Below, piece after piece: positions 1-8,142 of a stretch of DNA of 54,515 nt. The position numbers and the translations under genes are program-made. The DNA lies in the NCBI GenBank assembly GCA_036821485.1, contig DAISJM010000021.1, forward strand, positions 1 through 54,515. The letters run 5' to 3'. How positions within the stretch are numbered: the stretch's first letter is position 1; every line of letters starts with the position of its first letter. Below the pieces are notes generated by a model. That model was not told the DNA's origin. It was given only the letters and a program-made list of their open reading frames with translations, and ran no database searches. Source of the stretch: DAISJM01 sp036821485 (lineage in GTDB: Bacteria > Verrucomicrobiota > Kiritimatiellia > CAIQIC01 > JAGNIJ01).

Positions 1-2
1 AG

Positions 3-1790
3 AAGGGCGAGGAAATCGTCCGCAAGAACTTCGAGGCCGTGGACCAGACCTTGGCCAACCTGCACGAGATCAAGTACCCGGCAACCGCGACCAGCACCCA
101 CGCGATGCCGCCTGCGGTCTCCCCCAAGGCGCCGAAATTCGTTCAGGATGTCACCGCGAAGATCATGGCCGGCCTCGGCGAAGATCTGCCGGTAAGCGCG
201 ATGCCCGCAGACGGCACATTCCCCACGGCGACGACGAAGTGGGAGAAGCGGAACATCTCTCTCAGCGTCCCGGTCTGGGATTCCGAGCTTTGCATCCAGT
301 GCGGTAATTGCAGCCTGGTTTGCCCGCACGCCTGCGTGCGCGCCAAGAAGTACGACGCCGCACAGCTCAAGAACGCCCCCAAGACCTTCAAGTCCGCGGA
401 CTGGAAGAGCAAGGATGAGCCCGGACTCAAGTATACCATCCAGGTGTCCGTCGAAGATTGCACCGGCTGCGGCCTCTGCGTCGACAGCTGCCCGCGCAAG
501 AGCAAGGAGAACCCGAGCCAGCGCGCCATCAATATGGCCGACAAGCTCCCGATCCTCGAAGCCGAACGCGCCAACTGGGAGTTCTTCGATGCCCTGCCCG
601 ATGGCAATCGCGCCGACCTCGATTTCGCGTCCGTCAAGGACGTGCAGTTTGCACAGCCGTTGTTCGAATTCTCCGGCGCCTGCACCGGTTGCGGCGAAAC
701 GGCCTATGTGAAGATCCTGAGCCAGCTCTTCGGCGACCGCGCCATCATCGCGAACGCCACCGGCTGCTCCTCGATCTACGGCGGCAACCTGCCGACCACC
801 CCGTGGTCGCAGAACAAGGACGGCCGCGGCCCCGCGTGGTCGAACTCGCTGTTCGAGGACAACGCCGAATTCGGTTACGGGTTCCGGCTCACCGTGGATA
901 AACACCGCGAATACGCCGTCGAACTGCTCGGTGCCCTGAAGAACGAAATCGGGGCTGACCTCGCCAACGAACTCGCCGGCGCGGCCATGGATCAGAAGTC
1001 CGAAGCCGACATCGCGAAACAGCGCGCCCGCGTGGCGGCCCTCAAGGAAAAACTGAAGGGCATGAACCGCTCGGAAGCCAAACACCTCGCCTCCATCGCC
1101 GATCATCTCGTGCGGCGCAGCGTGTGGGTGCTCGGCGGCGACGGCTGGGCGTACGACATCGGCTACGGTGGCCTTGATCACGTTCTCGCCAGCGGCCGCA
1201 AGGTCAACGTCCTCGTGCTCGATACCGAGGTGTACTCCAACACCGGTGGACAGTGCTCAAAGGCAACGCCGCGGGGCGCTGTGGCCAAGTTCGCCGCAGG
1301 CGGAAAGCCCGGCGGCAAGAAGGAACTCGGCATGATGGCCATCAGCTACGGCAACGTTTACGTGGCCCGCATCTCGATGGGCGCAAACCCGCGGCAGGCG
1401 CTGCGTGCGTTTGTTGAAGCGGATGCCTGGGATGGCCCGTCGATCATCATCGCCTACTGCCATTGCATCGCGCACGGCATCGACATGATCAACGGCCTCA
1501 AGCAGCAAAAGATGGCCGTGGATTCAGGGCACTGGCCGCTGTACCGGTACAACCCGGCACTCGTGGCGCAGGGCCAAAATCCGTTCTGCCTGGACTCGAA
1601 GAAGCCGTCAGTCCCGCTGAAGGACTATGCGTACAATGAGGTCCGCTACAAGATGCTCACCCGCACCAAGCCCGAGGATGCCGCGAGGCTGATCGCCGAG
1701 GCGCAGGTGGATGTCAACGAGCGCTGGAAGATCTACGAGGATATGGCTGCACGGGGCACCAAGCCCGCCGTGGAGGCGCCCAAGGCCTGA
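3..1790 (+). CDS. nifJ: Pyruvate:ferredoxin (flavodoxin) oxidoreductase, C-terminal part
   Basis: Converts pyruvate plus CoA to acetyl-CoA, CO2 and reduced ferredoxin in the cytoplasm. The gene is cut by the left edge: the reading frame is open from base 3, and the in-frame GTG at 39 lies inside a conserved stretch (KGEEIVRKNFEAVDQT), so it is not the start. Visible in order: a 2x[4Fe-4S] ferredoxin domain with CIQCGNCSLVCPHAC and CTGCGLCVDSCP, then the thiamine-diphosphate domain starting at GACTGCGETAYVK, with GDGWAYDIGYGGLDH and the diphosphate/Mg-side segment DTEVYSNTGGQ. This is the domain order of the single-chain homodimeric PFOR. It is followed after 42 bases by a DHOD-like gene and then by a ferredoxin, its likely electron acceptor. 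The acetyl-CoA product fits the pta and ackA genes further along. Family assignment is very secure; the missing N-terminal half cannot be judged. Confidence 0.97.
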   Translation, partial: KGEEIVRKNFEAVDQTLANLHEIKYPATATSTHAMPPAVSPKAPKFVQDVTAKIMAGLGEDLPVSAMPADGTFPTATTKWEKRNISLSVPVWDSELCIQCGNCSLVCPHACVRAKKYDAAQLKNAPKTFKSADWKSKDEPGLKYTIQVSVEDCTGCGLCVDSCPRKSKENPSQRAINMADKLPILEAERANWEFFDALPDGNRADLDFASVKDVQFAQPLFEFSGACTGCGETAYVKILSQLFGDRAIIANATGCSSIYGGNLPTTPWSQNKDGRGPAWSNSLFEDNAEFGYGFRLTVDKHREYAVELLGALKNEIGADLANELAGAAMDQKSEADIAKQRARVAALKEKLKGMNRSEAKHLASIADHLVRRSVWVLGGDGWAYDIGYGGLDHVLASGRKVNVLVLDTEVYSNTGGQCSKATPRGAVAKFAAGGKPGGKKELGMMAISYGNVYVARISMGANPRQALRAFVEADAWDGPSIIIAYCHCIAHGIDMINGLKQQKMAVDSGHWPLYRYNPALVAQGQNPFCLDSKKPSVPLKDYAYNEVRYKMLTRTKPEDAARLIAEAQVDVNERWKIYEDMAARGTKPAVEAPKA

Positions 1791-1832
1791 GGCCAAAACG
1801 TCAAGTGACCGTCTAAAAGAGAGGAAAAGCAC

Positions 1833-2840
1833 ATGGATCTGAGAACCAAGTACATGGGTCTGGAGTTGAAGAACCCGATCGTGCCCTCCGCCTCGCCGCT
1901 CTCGCAGAGCGTCGACAGTATCAAGCGGTTGGCCGACGCGGGCGCGTCTGCCGTCGTCATGTTCTCGCTGTTCGAGGAGCAGCTCAAGATGGAGGAGGCC
2001 TTGGAGAGCAGTCTCATGGCCGCCGGCACCGAGAGCTTCGCCGAGGCACTGTCCTACTTCCCCAAGTCCGACGACTATCACGTCGGCCCGGAGCAGTACC
2101 TCGAACTCGTACAGAAGGCCTCCCAAGCCGTCGATATTCCCATCATCGGCAGCCTGAACGGCGTTTCGCACGAGGGCTGGGTCAGCTACGCCCGGAAGAT
2201 TCAGGACGCCGGCGCGAAGGCGTTGGAACTGAACATCTACCACCTCGCCGCCGATCCCACGATCTCGGGTTCAAAGGTCGAGAAGATGTACATCGAGGCG
2301 GTGAAGGCCGTGAAGAGCGCCGTCACCATCCCGCTCGCGGTGAAGCTGAGCCCCTTCTTCAGTTCTATCTCGAATATGTCCCGCAAACTGAAGCGCGCAG
2401 GCGCGGATGCGCTCGTCCTCTTCAACCGGTTCTACCAGCCGGACTTCGACCTGAACGATATGACGGTGATCCCGAGCCTTCAGCTCAGCTCGTCGGAAGA
2501 TATCCGGCTTCCGCTGCGATGGATCGCCATGTTGCACGGTCGCGTCAGGGTCTCGCTGGCCGCCACGTCCGGTGTGCAGACGGTCGAGGACGTCGTGAAG
2601 TTCGTAGCAGCCGGTGCCGATGTTGTGCAAACAGCCTCCGCCCTGCTGAAGCACGGTCCGGCCCATGTCACCGCGCTGGTCGACGGCTTGGCAAGGTGGC
2701 TGGAAGAGCACGAATACAAGTCCATCCGCCAGTTGAAGGGCTCGATGAGCCAGAAGTCGGTTGAGAATCCGACGGCCTTTGAACGGGCCAACTACATCAA
2801 GATTATTGAGAAGTATAAGGGCGAGTACCAAGCCGTCTAG
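1833..2840 (+). CDS. Dihydroorotate dehydrogenase-like flavoprotein next to PFOR
   Basis: A 335-residue TIM-barrel protein of the PyrD/PreA superfamily, beginning MDLRTKYMGLELKNP as FMN-binding class 1 DHOD proteins do. It starts with ATG after a good ribosome site (AGAGGAAAAG). True DHODs carry an Asn-x-Ser/Cys-x-Pro-Asn segment bearing the catalytic base; at the matching place this protein has ELNIYHLAADP (residues 132-142), so the base is not visible and orotate formation is unlikely. The C-terminal half keeps the phosphate-binding barrel end (VKFVAAGADVVQTASALL). The gene lies between PFOR and a ferredoxin and reads as part of the same operon. From general knowledge, proteins of this kind recur beside PFOR genes of anaerobes without a settled function. 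I infer a redox flavoprotein that exchanges electrons with ferredoxin; the substrate is unknown. Confidence 0.85.
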   Translation: MDLRTKYMGLELKNPIVPSASPLSQSVDSIKRLADAGASAVVMFSLFEEQLKMEEALESSLMAAGTESFAEALSYFPKSDDYHVGPEQYLELVQKASQAVDIPIIGSLNGVSHEGWVSYARKIQDAGAKALELNIYHLAADPTISGSKVEKMYIEAVKAVKSAVTIPLAVKLSPFFSSISNMSRKLKRAGADALVLFNRFYQPDFDLNDMTVIPSLQLSSSEDIRLPLRWIAMLHGRVRVSLAATSGVQTVEDVVKFVAAGADVVQTASALLKHGPAHVTALVDGLARWLEEHEYKSIRQLKGSMSQKSVENPTAFERANYIKIIEKYKGEYQAV

Positions 2841-2912
2841 TGGATGGACAATTCAGCCACAAAATGGCATGTTCGACCTGCAAACGAAGCAAAGGAAGAA
2901 GGAAGGTCCAAG

Positions 2913-3101
2913 ATGAAAGTTACCATTGATCGTGATGTCTGTACCGGCTGCGAACTCTGCGTCACCACCTGCCCCGACGCTTTCGAGATGGGCGATGATG
3001 GCCTCGCCAAGGTTAAGAGCGAGCAGGTCGCCGCGGGCATGGAAGACGCCGTGAAGGAAGCCGCAGGCAACTGCCCGGTGGAATGCATCAAAGTCGACTA
3101 G
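2913..3101 (+). CDS. Small [4Fe-4S] ferredoxin
   Basis: A 62-residue ferredoxin (MKVTIDRDVCTGCELCVTTC) with one complete CxxCxxC...C set: CTGCELC followed by CP near the N-terminus, and the fourth cysteine in NCPVECIKVD near the C-terminus. It therefore resembles a single-cluster Desulfovibrio/Thermotoga-type ferredoxin. I chose ATG 2913 because a strong purine-rich ribosome site (GGAAGAAGGAAGG) precedes it and the family starts here; an upstream in-frame ATG at 2844 would add 23 residues of unrelated sequence. It is the last gene of the PFOR unit, 26 bases before a strong terminator, and is the natural acceptor of PFOR electrons and donor to the [FeFe]-hydrogenase encoded next. Confidence 0.93.
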   Translation: MKVTIDRDVCTGCELCVTTCPDAFEMGDDGLAKVKSEQVAAGMEDAVKEAAGNCPVECIKVD

Positions 3102-3126
3102 CAGCACCCACCATTAGAGATTCCGA

Positions 3127-3161
3127 CGGGGGCGACGCCAACGCGTCGTCCCCGTTTTTTT
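3127..3161 (+). terminator. Rho-independent terminator of the PFOR-ferredoxin operon
   Basis: An 11-bp GC-rich stem (3127-3137 with 3144-3154, one G-T wobble) with a 6-base loop is followed directly by seven T residues. It lies 26 bases after the ferredoxin stop and separates the PFOR operon from the rex-hydrogenase unit. Confidence 0.93.
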
Positions 3162-3348
3162 GCCCCCATCTCGCCTCCAGACGCCTTCACCCATGCGGCA
3201 TGGCATCACGACCCATGTTTTCCAATGGATTTTTAGGCTTCCTGAGTCATTATACATTGGTAATCAGCCGGTTACATTACGGCATAACCTCAGGACAATC
3301 TTTGCCATAAACCTCTTTACGCTGTGGCGACCGCCCTGTACTCTATAG

Positions 3349-3366
3349 CTGTGAAAGTTTTCACAA
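3349..3366. promoter_or_regulatory. Rex operator upstream of rex
   Basis: CTGTGAAAGTTTTCACAA matches the known Rex-operator form TTGTGAA-N4-TTCACAA at all but the first base and is an almost perfect inverted repeat. It ends 21 bases before the rex ATG. A second inverted repeat, TTCACA-A-TGTGAA (3360-3372), overlaps its right half. Rex is expected to bind here when NADH is low and to release DNA when NADH binds, so the site should give autorepression of rex and redox control of the genes behind it. The upstream bases TTTACG (3316) and TACTCT (3339), 17 apart, are only a weak promoter candidate. Confidence 0.87.
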
Positions 3367-3387
3367 TGTGAATAGAGTAACAGCGTG

Positions 3388-4032
3388 ATGAGTGGTCCTG
3401 TGGACGGCATAATCCCGGTGCTGACGGTGGAGCGGTTGGTACTCTACCGCCGCCTGCTGGAACAGTTTGCTGAGCAGGGCGTGGAGTTCGTTCATTCGCG
3501 CGAGATCGCTGAGTTGGCCAACAACTCCCCGGCGCAGGTCCGTAGGGATCTGATGTCCATCGGTTACACGGGAAGTCCCGCACACGGGTATGGCGTGGCC
3601 GACCTGACGAAGCGGATCGGAAAGCTCTTCGAGAAGAAGGGAGAACAGAAAGTGGCACTGGTCGGCATAGGAAAATTAGGACGGGCTATCCTGTCCTATT
3701 TTAGCCTTCGCCAGCCGCGGCTGAAGATCGTCGCTGCTTTCGACAGCGATCCATCCAAAGCCACAGGCGAACTCGCTGGCTGCACTTGCCACCCCATCGA
3801 TCGGATGCCGGAGATCATTGCACGCGAGGGCATCCGCGTGGGCATTGTCACCGTACCCGCCGCGTACGCACAACCCGTCGTGGATCTCATGGTGATCGCC
3901 GGAGTGAAGGGATTTCTGAATTTCGCCCCCACCCCGCTCAAAGTGCCCCGATGGGCTTTCGTGGATAATGTGGATATCACAACCAAGCTGGAAAAAGTGG
4001 CCTTCTTTGCTGAACTGAAAGCTGGGAAGTAG
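3388..4032 (+). CDS. rex: Redox-sensing transcriptional repressor Rex
   Basis: A 214-residue Rex. The N-terminal winged helix (about residues 10-80) contains the recognition segment NNSPAQVRRDLMSIGY, and the Rossmann domain starts at KVALVGIGKLGRAI, a GxGxxG NADH-binding motif. A C-terminal swap helix (NVDITTKLEKVAFFAEL) is typical of the family. ATG 3388 is taken as the start; GTG at 3385 is one codon earlier and cannot be excluded, and no strong ribosome site separates them. A Rex operator sits just upstream, giving autoregulation. The stop is two bases before the histidine kinase start, so rex heads the [FeFe]-hydrogenase transcription unit. Length and motifs are those of a normal Rex. Confidence 0.96.
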   Translation: MSGPVDGIIPVLTVERLVLYRRLLEQFAEQGVEFVHSREIAELANNSPAQVRRDLMSIGYTGSPAHGYGVADLTKRIGKLFEKKGEQKVALVGIGKLGRAILSYFSLRQPRLKIVAAFDSDPSKATGELAGCTCHPIDRMPEIIAREGIRVGIVTVPAAYAQPVVDLMVIAGVKGFLNFAPTPLKVPRWAFVDNVDITTKLEKVAFFAELKAGK

Positions 4033-4034
4033 TC

Positions 4035-5975
4035 ATGTTAAGAACAAAACTCTTTCAAGCCTTTGCCCTGCTCGTGATCGCCTTCGGGCTACTCTCCGGG
4101 CTCTTCGGCATACGCATCATCAAGAAGCGTATCATCGACGAAGCCCAGAATCAGGTCTCCCTGGACCTCGGCAGCGCTTGGGCACTCTTCGACAGCAAGC
4201 TGCATGACATCAGGACCATCATCGACCTCGTCGTGATCAAGAAGGCCGTGGTTGATGCCGCCGCAGAAAAGGTCTGGGCGTCGGACGATCTGCAGCATCG
4301 ACTGGAGAATATCCGAACCAGCTTCGGGCTCGACTTCCTGACCGTGGTGTCGCCAGAAGGTCAGGTCGTCATGCGTGCGTCCCCCCCGTACAACATTGGT
4401 GATTTCCAAGGGGAAAATCCCGCCGTCGTGCGGGCGATGAAGGGCGAGCATGTATCCGGCATTACGGTCATGTCCAGCGCTGACCTCAGCAAGGAATCGC
4501 CGGACCTCCTCGAAAGGGCATTCTTGGTCTACGAACCGACACAGCGCGCACGACCCACGCCGAAGACACAGGAAGAGCGCGGCATGGTCATGATCAGCGC
4601 CGCCCCCATCCTCAAGGGACCCCAGTTGATGGGCGTGATCTACGCTGGCGTGTTGCTGAATCGGAACTTTGGCATCGTGGATCGTATTACCGAGACCATC
4701 TACAAGAACGAGACCTACAAGGGCTCGCCGATGGGCACCGCCACGATCTTCCTCGGTGATTGCCGTATCGCCACCACCGTCCGCCTGCCCAATGGTAATC
4801 GTGCGATCGGCACCCGCGCTTCAAAGGAAGTCGCCGATCGCGTACTCGACAACGCCACTCCGTGGGTCGGTCCGGCCTTCGTGGTCAGGGATTCCTATCT
4901 CACCGCCTACGATCCCATCCGCGACATGAACAACGAAGTCATCGGCATGTTGTATGTCGGCCGGCTCGAACGCCCCTTCAAGGAAATGGGCCGCTCATTC
5001 ATGTTGCGCTATGGCGGCATCTCCCTCATCGGTCTCGCCGCCGCACTTCTGCTCGCGCTCATCGTCGCCGGCCGACTCGCGAATCCCGTCCATCAGTTGG
5101 TCGAGGCCTCCGAGCGTATGCACCGTGGCGAAGGACACACACCCATCCAGGCAAAAAGCTCGTGCCGCGAAATCGAGGAACTCGTGGTCGCCTTCAATGA
5201 AATGGCTGCGGCGCTCGACGAACGCGAGGGCAAGTTGACGGACGCCAACGAGGCGCTCACGGGCCTGAACCGCAGTTACATGGACATGCTGGGCTTCGTC
5301 TCGCATGAACTCAAGAGCCCGATCTCCTCGATCATGAACTACGTCTTCCTGCTTCGGCAGCACAAGATCGGCCAACTCACCGAGCCCCAGGAAAAGGCCG
5401 TCCGGAATATCGAGACCAACAGCAAGCGCATCGTCGAGATGGTCCGCCACTATCTCAATCTCTCCCGCATCGAGAATGGCGAGCTTCAGCCGGTCTTCAC
5501 CCGCGTGGCCGTGCTGGACGAGGTGGTCAAACCGCTACTCGAAACCTTCGAGTCTGATATAGCCTCCCATCACATGCGGGTCGAGAATGCAATCACCCCG
5601 GACATCGCACTGCGCGCCGACCTCAACATGGCGCGAGAGGTGTTCGAGAACCTTGTGAGCAACGCGATCAAGTATGGGCGCGACAACACCCCTATCACGA
5701 TCGGGTGCAAGCGGCTCGACGGCATGGTGCACTTCTCCGTGCGGAATGAAGGCCCCGGCATACCGGCCGACAAGATCAAGGCGGTATTCCAGAAGTTCAC
5801 ACGACTCGAGAGCGATCAACACATCCGGCGCCAGAGGGGCACCGGCCTGGGACTGTTTATTACAGAGCACATCATCAAAGCCCACGGCGGCACGATCGAC
5901 GTCGATTCGCGTCCGCAGGAGTGGGTCGAGTTTCGTTTCACCATGCCAGTCTTCAAGGAAGAGGAGAAAACATAG
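4035..5975 (+). CDS. Membrane sensor histidine kinase (Cache-like sensor, HAMP, HisKA, HATPase)
   Basis: A 646-residue sensor kinase. One membrane segment lies near residues 8-28 and a second near 325-350 (ISLIGLAAALLLALIVAG). The roughly 290 residues between them form an extracytoplasmic sensor resembling a Cache/PAS-fold domain (FGLDFLTVVSPEGQVVMRAS and ISAAPIL...GVIYAG). HAMP follows (RLANPVHQLVEASERMHRGEG), then a coiled coil and HisKA with the phospho-acceptor His424 in FVSHELKSPISS. The ATPase domain shows the N box NLVSNAIKYG, GPGIP and GTGLGLFI. It starts two bases after rex and ends two bases before the hydrogenase NuoF-like gene, so it belongs to the same operon. Two receiver-only proteins at the end of the operon are the obvious partners. 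The ligand sensed is unknown. Confidence 0.93.
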   Translation: MLRTKLFQAFALLVIAFGLLSGLFGIRIIKKRIIDEAQNQVSLDLGSAWALFDSKLHDIRTIIDLVVIKKAVVDAAAEKVWASDDLQHRLENIRTSFGLDFLTVVSPEGQVVMRASPPYNIGDFQGENPAVVRAMKGEHVSGITVMSSADLSKESPDLLERAFLVYEPTQRARPTPKTQEERGMVMISAAPILKGPQLMGVIYAGVLLNRNFGIVDRITETIYKNETYKGSPMGTATIFLGDCRIATTVRLPNGNRAIGTRASKEVADRVLDNATPWVGPAFVVRDSYLTAYDPIRDMNNEVIGMLYVGRLERPFKEMGRSFMLRYGGISLIGLAAALLLALIVAGRLANPVHQLVEASERMHRGEGHTPIQAKSSCREIEELVVAFNEMAAALDEREGKLTDANEALTGLNRSYMDMLGFVSHELKSPISSIMNYVFLLRQHKIGQLTEPQEKAVRNIETNSKRIVEMVRHYLNLSRIENGELQPVFTRVAVLDEVVKPLLETFESDIASHHMRVENAITPDIALRADLNMAREVFENLVSNAIKYGRDNTPITIGCKRLDGMVHFSVRNEGPGIPADKIKAVFQKFTRLESDQHIRRQRGTGLGLFITEHIIKAHGGTIDVDSRPQEWVEFRFTMPVFKEEEKT

Positions 5976-5977
5976 CT

Positions 5978-8140
5978 ATGCCGACCCCGTTGGCCAGAGT
6001 ATCGTTGATGCGCCGCAAGGCCATCTCCAGTCTGTTTGAGAAGAAGTTCGCGGCAGGCGTCCGCGTCACCGTCGGTTCCGCGACCTGCGAAAATGCCGCA
6101 GGCGCCAACCCGGTGTACGAGCGCATCGCCCAACTGTTCCAGGAACACAAGATCAAGCATGTTGCGCTGGGCCGCGTGGGTTGCGCCGGCCGCTGCGACC
6201 TCGAGCCCGTCGTCACCGTGATCAGCCACGGCAAGATTCCGGTCAAATACGTCAAGATGACCCCGGCCAAGATCGACGAGGTCTTCCAGTCGCACGTCCT
6301 GAAGGGCGAGGTGCTGGAGAAGTACACCATGGCCAAACTCGCCGGACTGCCGCGCGCAAAGCGCGTGGTCAGCATCTGCACCGGCGCGGGCTGCCTGAAG
6401 AAGAATGCGGGCGTTGAGCAGGCCTTTCTCGAAGCGATCACCCAGCACGGGTTGGAGCAGTCGGCAACCGTAACGCGCTCGGCCTGTCAGGGTCTTTGCG
6501 AGCGTGGCCCCATCGCCTTCGTCTACCCCGACGGCGTTGCCTACCAGAAAGTCACCCCGGAAGCCGCAAAGGAGATTGTCGAGAAACATCTCAAGGACGG
6601 CAAACCGGTCGCGGAATACGCCTGGCAGGGCAAGCGCCTGATCAACCGCTTCCTCCCGATCTACGGTGATGTGCATTTCTTCGGCAAGCAACTCCGCATC
6701 ACGCTCCGTAACTGCGGCGTGATCGATCCGGAAAGCCTGGATGAATATTTCGCCGTGCAGGGCTACGAGGCGATCGGCAAGGTGCTGACCGAAATGTCGC
6801 CCAAGCAGGTGGTCGACTCCGTCATCAAGTCCGGCCTGCGCGGGCGCGGCGGTGGCGGCTTCCCTACCGGCGTGAAATGGCAACTCGCAGCCGCCCAGCG
6901 GAGCAACGAGAAATACTTCATCTGCAACGCGGACGAGGGCGACCCCGGCGCATTCATGGACCGAAGCACCATCGAGGGCGACCCCCACAGCATCCTCGAA
7001 GGCATGATGATCGGCGGCTACGCCATCGGGGCCAGCAAGGGCTTTGTCTACATCCGGGCGGAGTACCCGCTTGCAATCCAGCGCCTGGAAAAAGCCATCG
7101 CCGACGCACGACAGGCAGGGCTCTTGGGCGAGAACATCCTGGGATCCGGCTTCAACTTCGACATCGAGCTGCGGCTTGGCGCCGGCGCCTTCGTCTGCGG
7201 CGAAGAGACCGCCATGCTGAAGTCCATCGAGGGCGAGCGCGGCATGCCGAGGCCCCGTCCCCCTTACCCCTCTACAGCCGGCCTCTGGGGCAAGCCCACC
7301 GTGATCAACAACGTGGAAACACTGGCCAATCTGCCCGTGGTCATCATCGACGGACCCGAATGGTTCAGCTCCCTCGGTACGGCCAAGAGCAAAGGCACCA
7401 AGGTATTCGCGCTGGCCGGCAAGGTGAACAACACCGGTCTCGTCGAGGTCCCCATGGGCACGACACTCCGCGATGTGGTTTTCGATGTTGGCGGCGGCAT
7501 CGCCGGTGGTCGGAAATTTAAGGCGGTTCAAACCGGCGGACCCGCAGGCGGCTGCCTCCCGGAATCCGCGCTCGACACACCGGTCGACTATGACTCGCTG
7601 GCGGCCGCCGGCAGCATCATGGGCTCCGGTGGTATGATCGTCATGGACGATTCGACGTGCATGGTGGACGTTGCCCGGTTCTTCCTCGAATTCACCCAGG
7701 ACGAGTCCTGCGGTAAGTGCACGCCGTGCCGCGAAGGCACCAAGCGCATGCTCGAGATTCTGGAACGCATCACCAAGGGGCAGGGTCAGCTTGCCGACAT
7801 CGACAAGCTGCTCCGTCTCGCGGACACCATCCGGCGGACGTCGCTCTGCGGCCTCGGCCAGGCGGCCCCGAATCCCGTGATCAGCACGATCACGCATTTC
7901 CGTCACGAATACGAAGCACACGTCCGCGATAAGAAGTGCCCGGCGGGCGTCTGCACCAAGCTCGTGCTGTACGAGATCGACAAGGAGAAATGCATAGGCT
8001 GCACCGCGTGCGCGCGTCGCTGCCCGGTGAAGTGCATCGCAGGTGAACCGAAGAAGTTGCACTCCATCGATCAGTCCCGATGCATCAAATGCGGACAATG
8101 CTACCAGGCATGCAAGTTTGACGCTGTATTAAGGAAATAG
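5978..8140 (+). CDS. hndC: NAD-linked [FeFe]-hydrogenase NuoF-like subunit, HndB-HndC fusion
   Basis: The 720-residue flavin and NAD(H)-binding subunit of a trimeric [FeFe]-hydrogenase. Order of domains: residues 30-115 resemble the free-standing HndB ferredoxin (TCENAAGA, GCAGRCDLEP); 128-205 form the thioredoxin-like [2Fe-2S] domain usual in HndC/HydB, with C134-x4-C139 and C170-x3-C174; then the NuoF core with the FMN/NADH segment GLRGRGGGGFPTGVKW, CNADEGDPGAFMD and the [4Fe-4S] motif CGKCTPCREGT; at the end two [4Fe-4S] sets (CIGCTACARRC, CIKCGQCYQAC). The first domain keeps only three cysteines (37, 69, 73), so its cluster may be incomplete. ATG 5978 has a GAGGAGA ribosome site. The hydrogenase catalytic subunit starts two bases later. 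This subunit would pass electrons between NAD(H), ferredoxin and the H-cluster subunit. Confidence 0.94.
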   Translation: MPTPLARVSLMRRKAISSLFEKKFAAGVRVTVGSATCENAAGANPVYERIAQLFQEHKIKHVALGRVGCAGRCDLEPVVTVISHGKIPVKYVKMTPAKIDEVFQSHVLKGEVLEKYTMAKLAGLPRAKRVVSICTGAGCLKKNAGVEQAFLEAITQHGLEQSATVTRSACQGLCERGPIAFVYPDGVAYQKVTPEAAKEIVEKHLKDGKPVAEYAWQGKRLINRFLPIYGDVHFFGKQLRITLRNCGVIDPESLDEYFAVQGYEAIGKVLTEMSPKQVVDSVIKSGLRGRGGGGFPTGVKWQLAAAQRSNEKYFICNADEGDPGAFMDRSTIEGDPHSILEGMMIGGYAIGASKGFVYIRAEYPLAIQRLEKAIADARQAGLLGENILGSGFNFDIELRLGAGAFVCGEETAMLKSIEGERGMPRPRPPYPSTAGLWGKPTVINNVETLANLPVVIIDGPEWFSSLGTAKSKGTKVFALAGKVNNTGLVEVPMGTTLRDVVFDVGGGIAGGRKFKAVQTGGPAGGCLPESALDTPVDYDSLAAAGSIMGSGGMIVMDDSTCMVDVARFFLEFTQDESCGKCTPCREGTKRMLEILERITKGQGQLADIDKLLRLADTIRRTSLCGLGQAAPNPVISTITHFRHEYEAHVRDKKCPAGVCTKLVLYEIDKEKCIGCTACARRCPVKCIAGEPKKLHSIDQSRCIKCGQCYQACKFDAVLRK

Positions 8141-8142
8141 AC

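Noticed and set aside
5816..8098. 760-codon open frame antisense to the kinase and NuoF-like gene
   Set aside because: It mirrors a GC-rich coding region, has no recognisable domain, and the plus-strand protein is certain.
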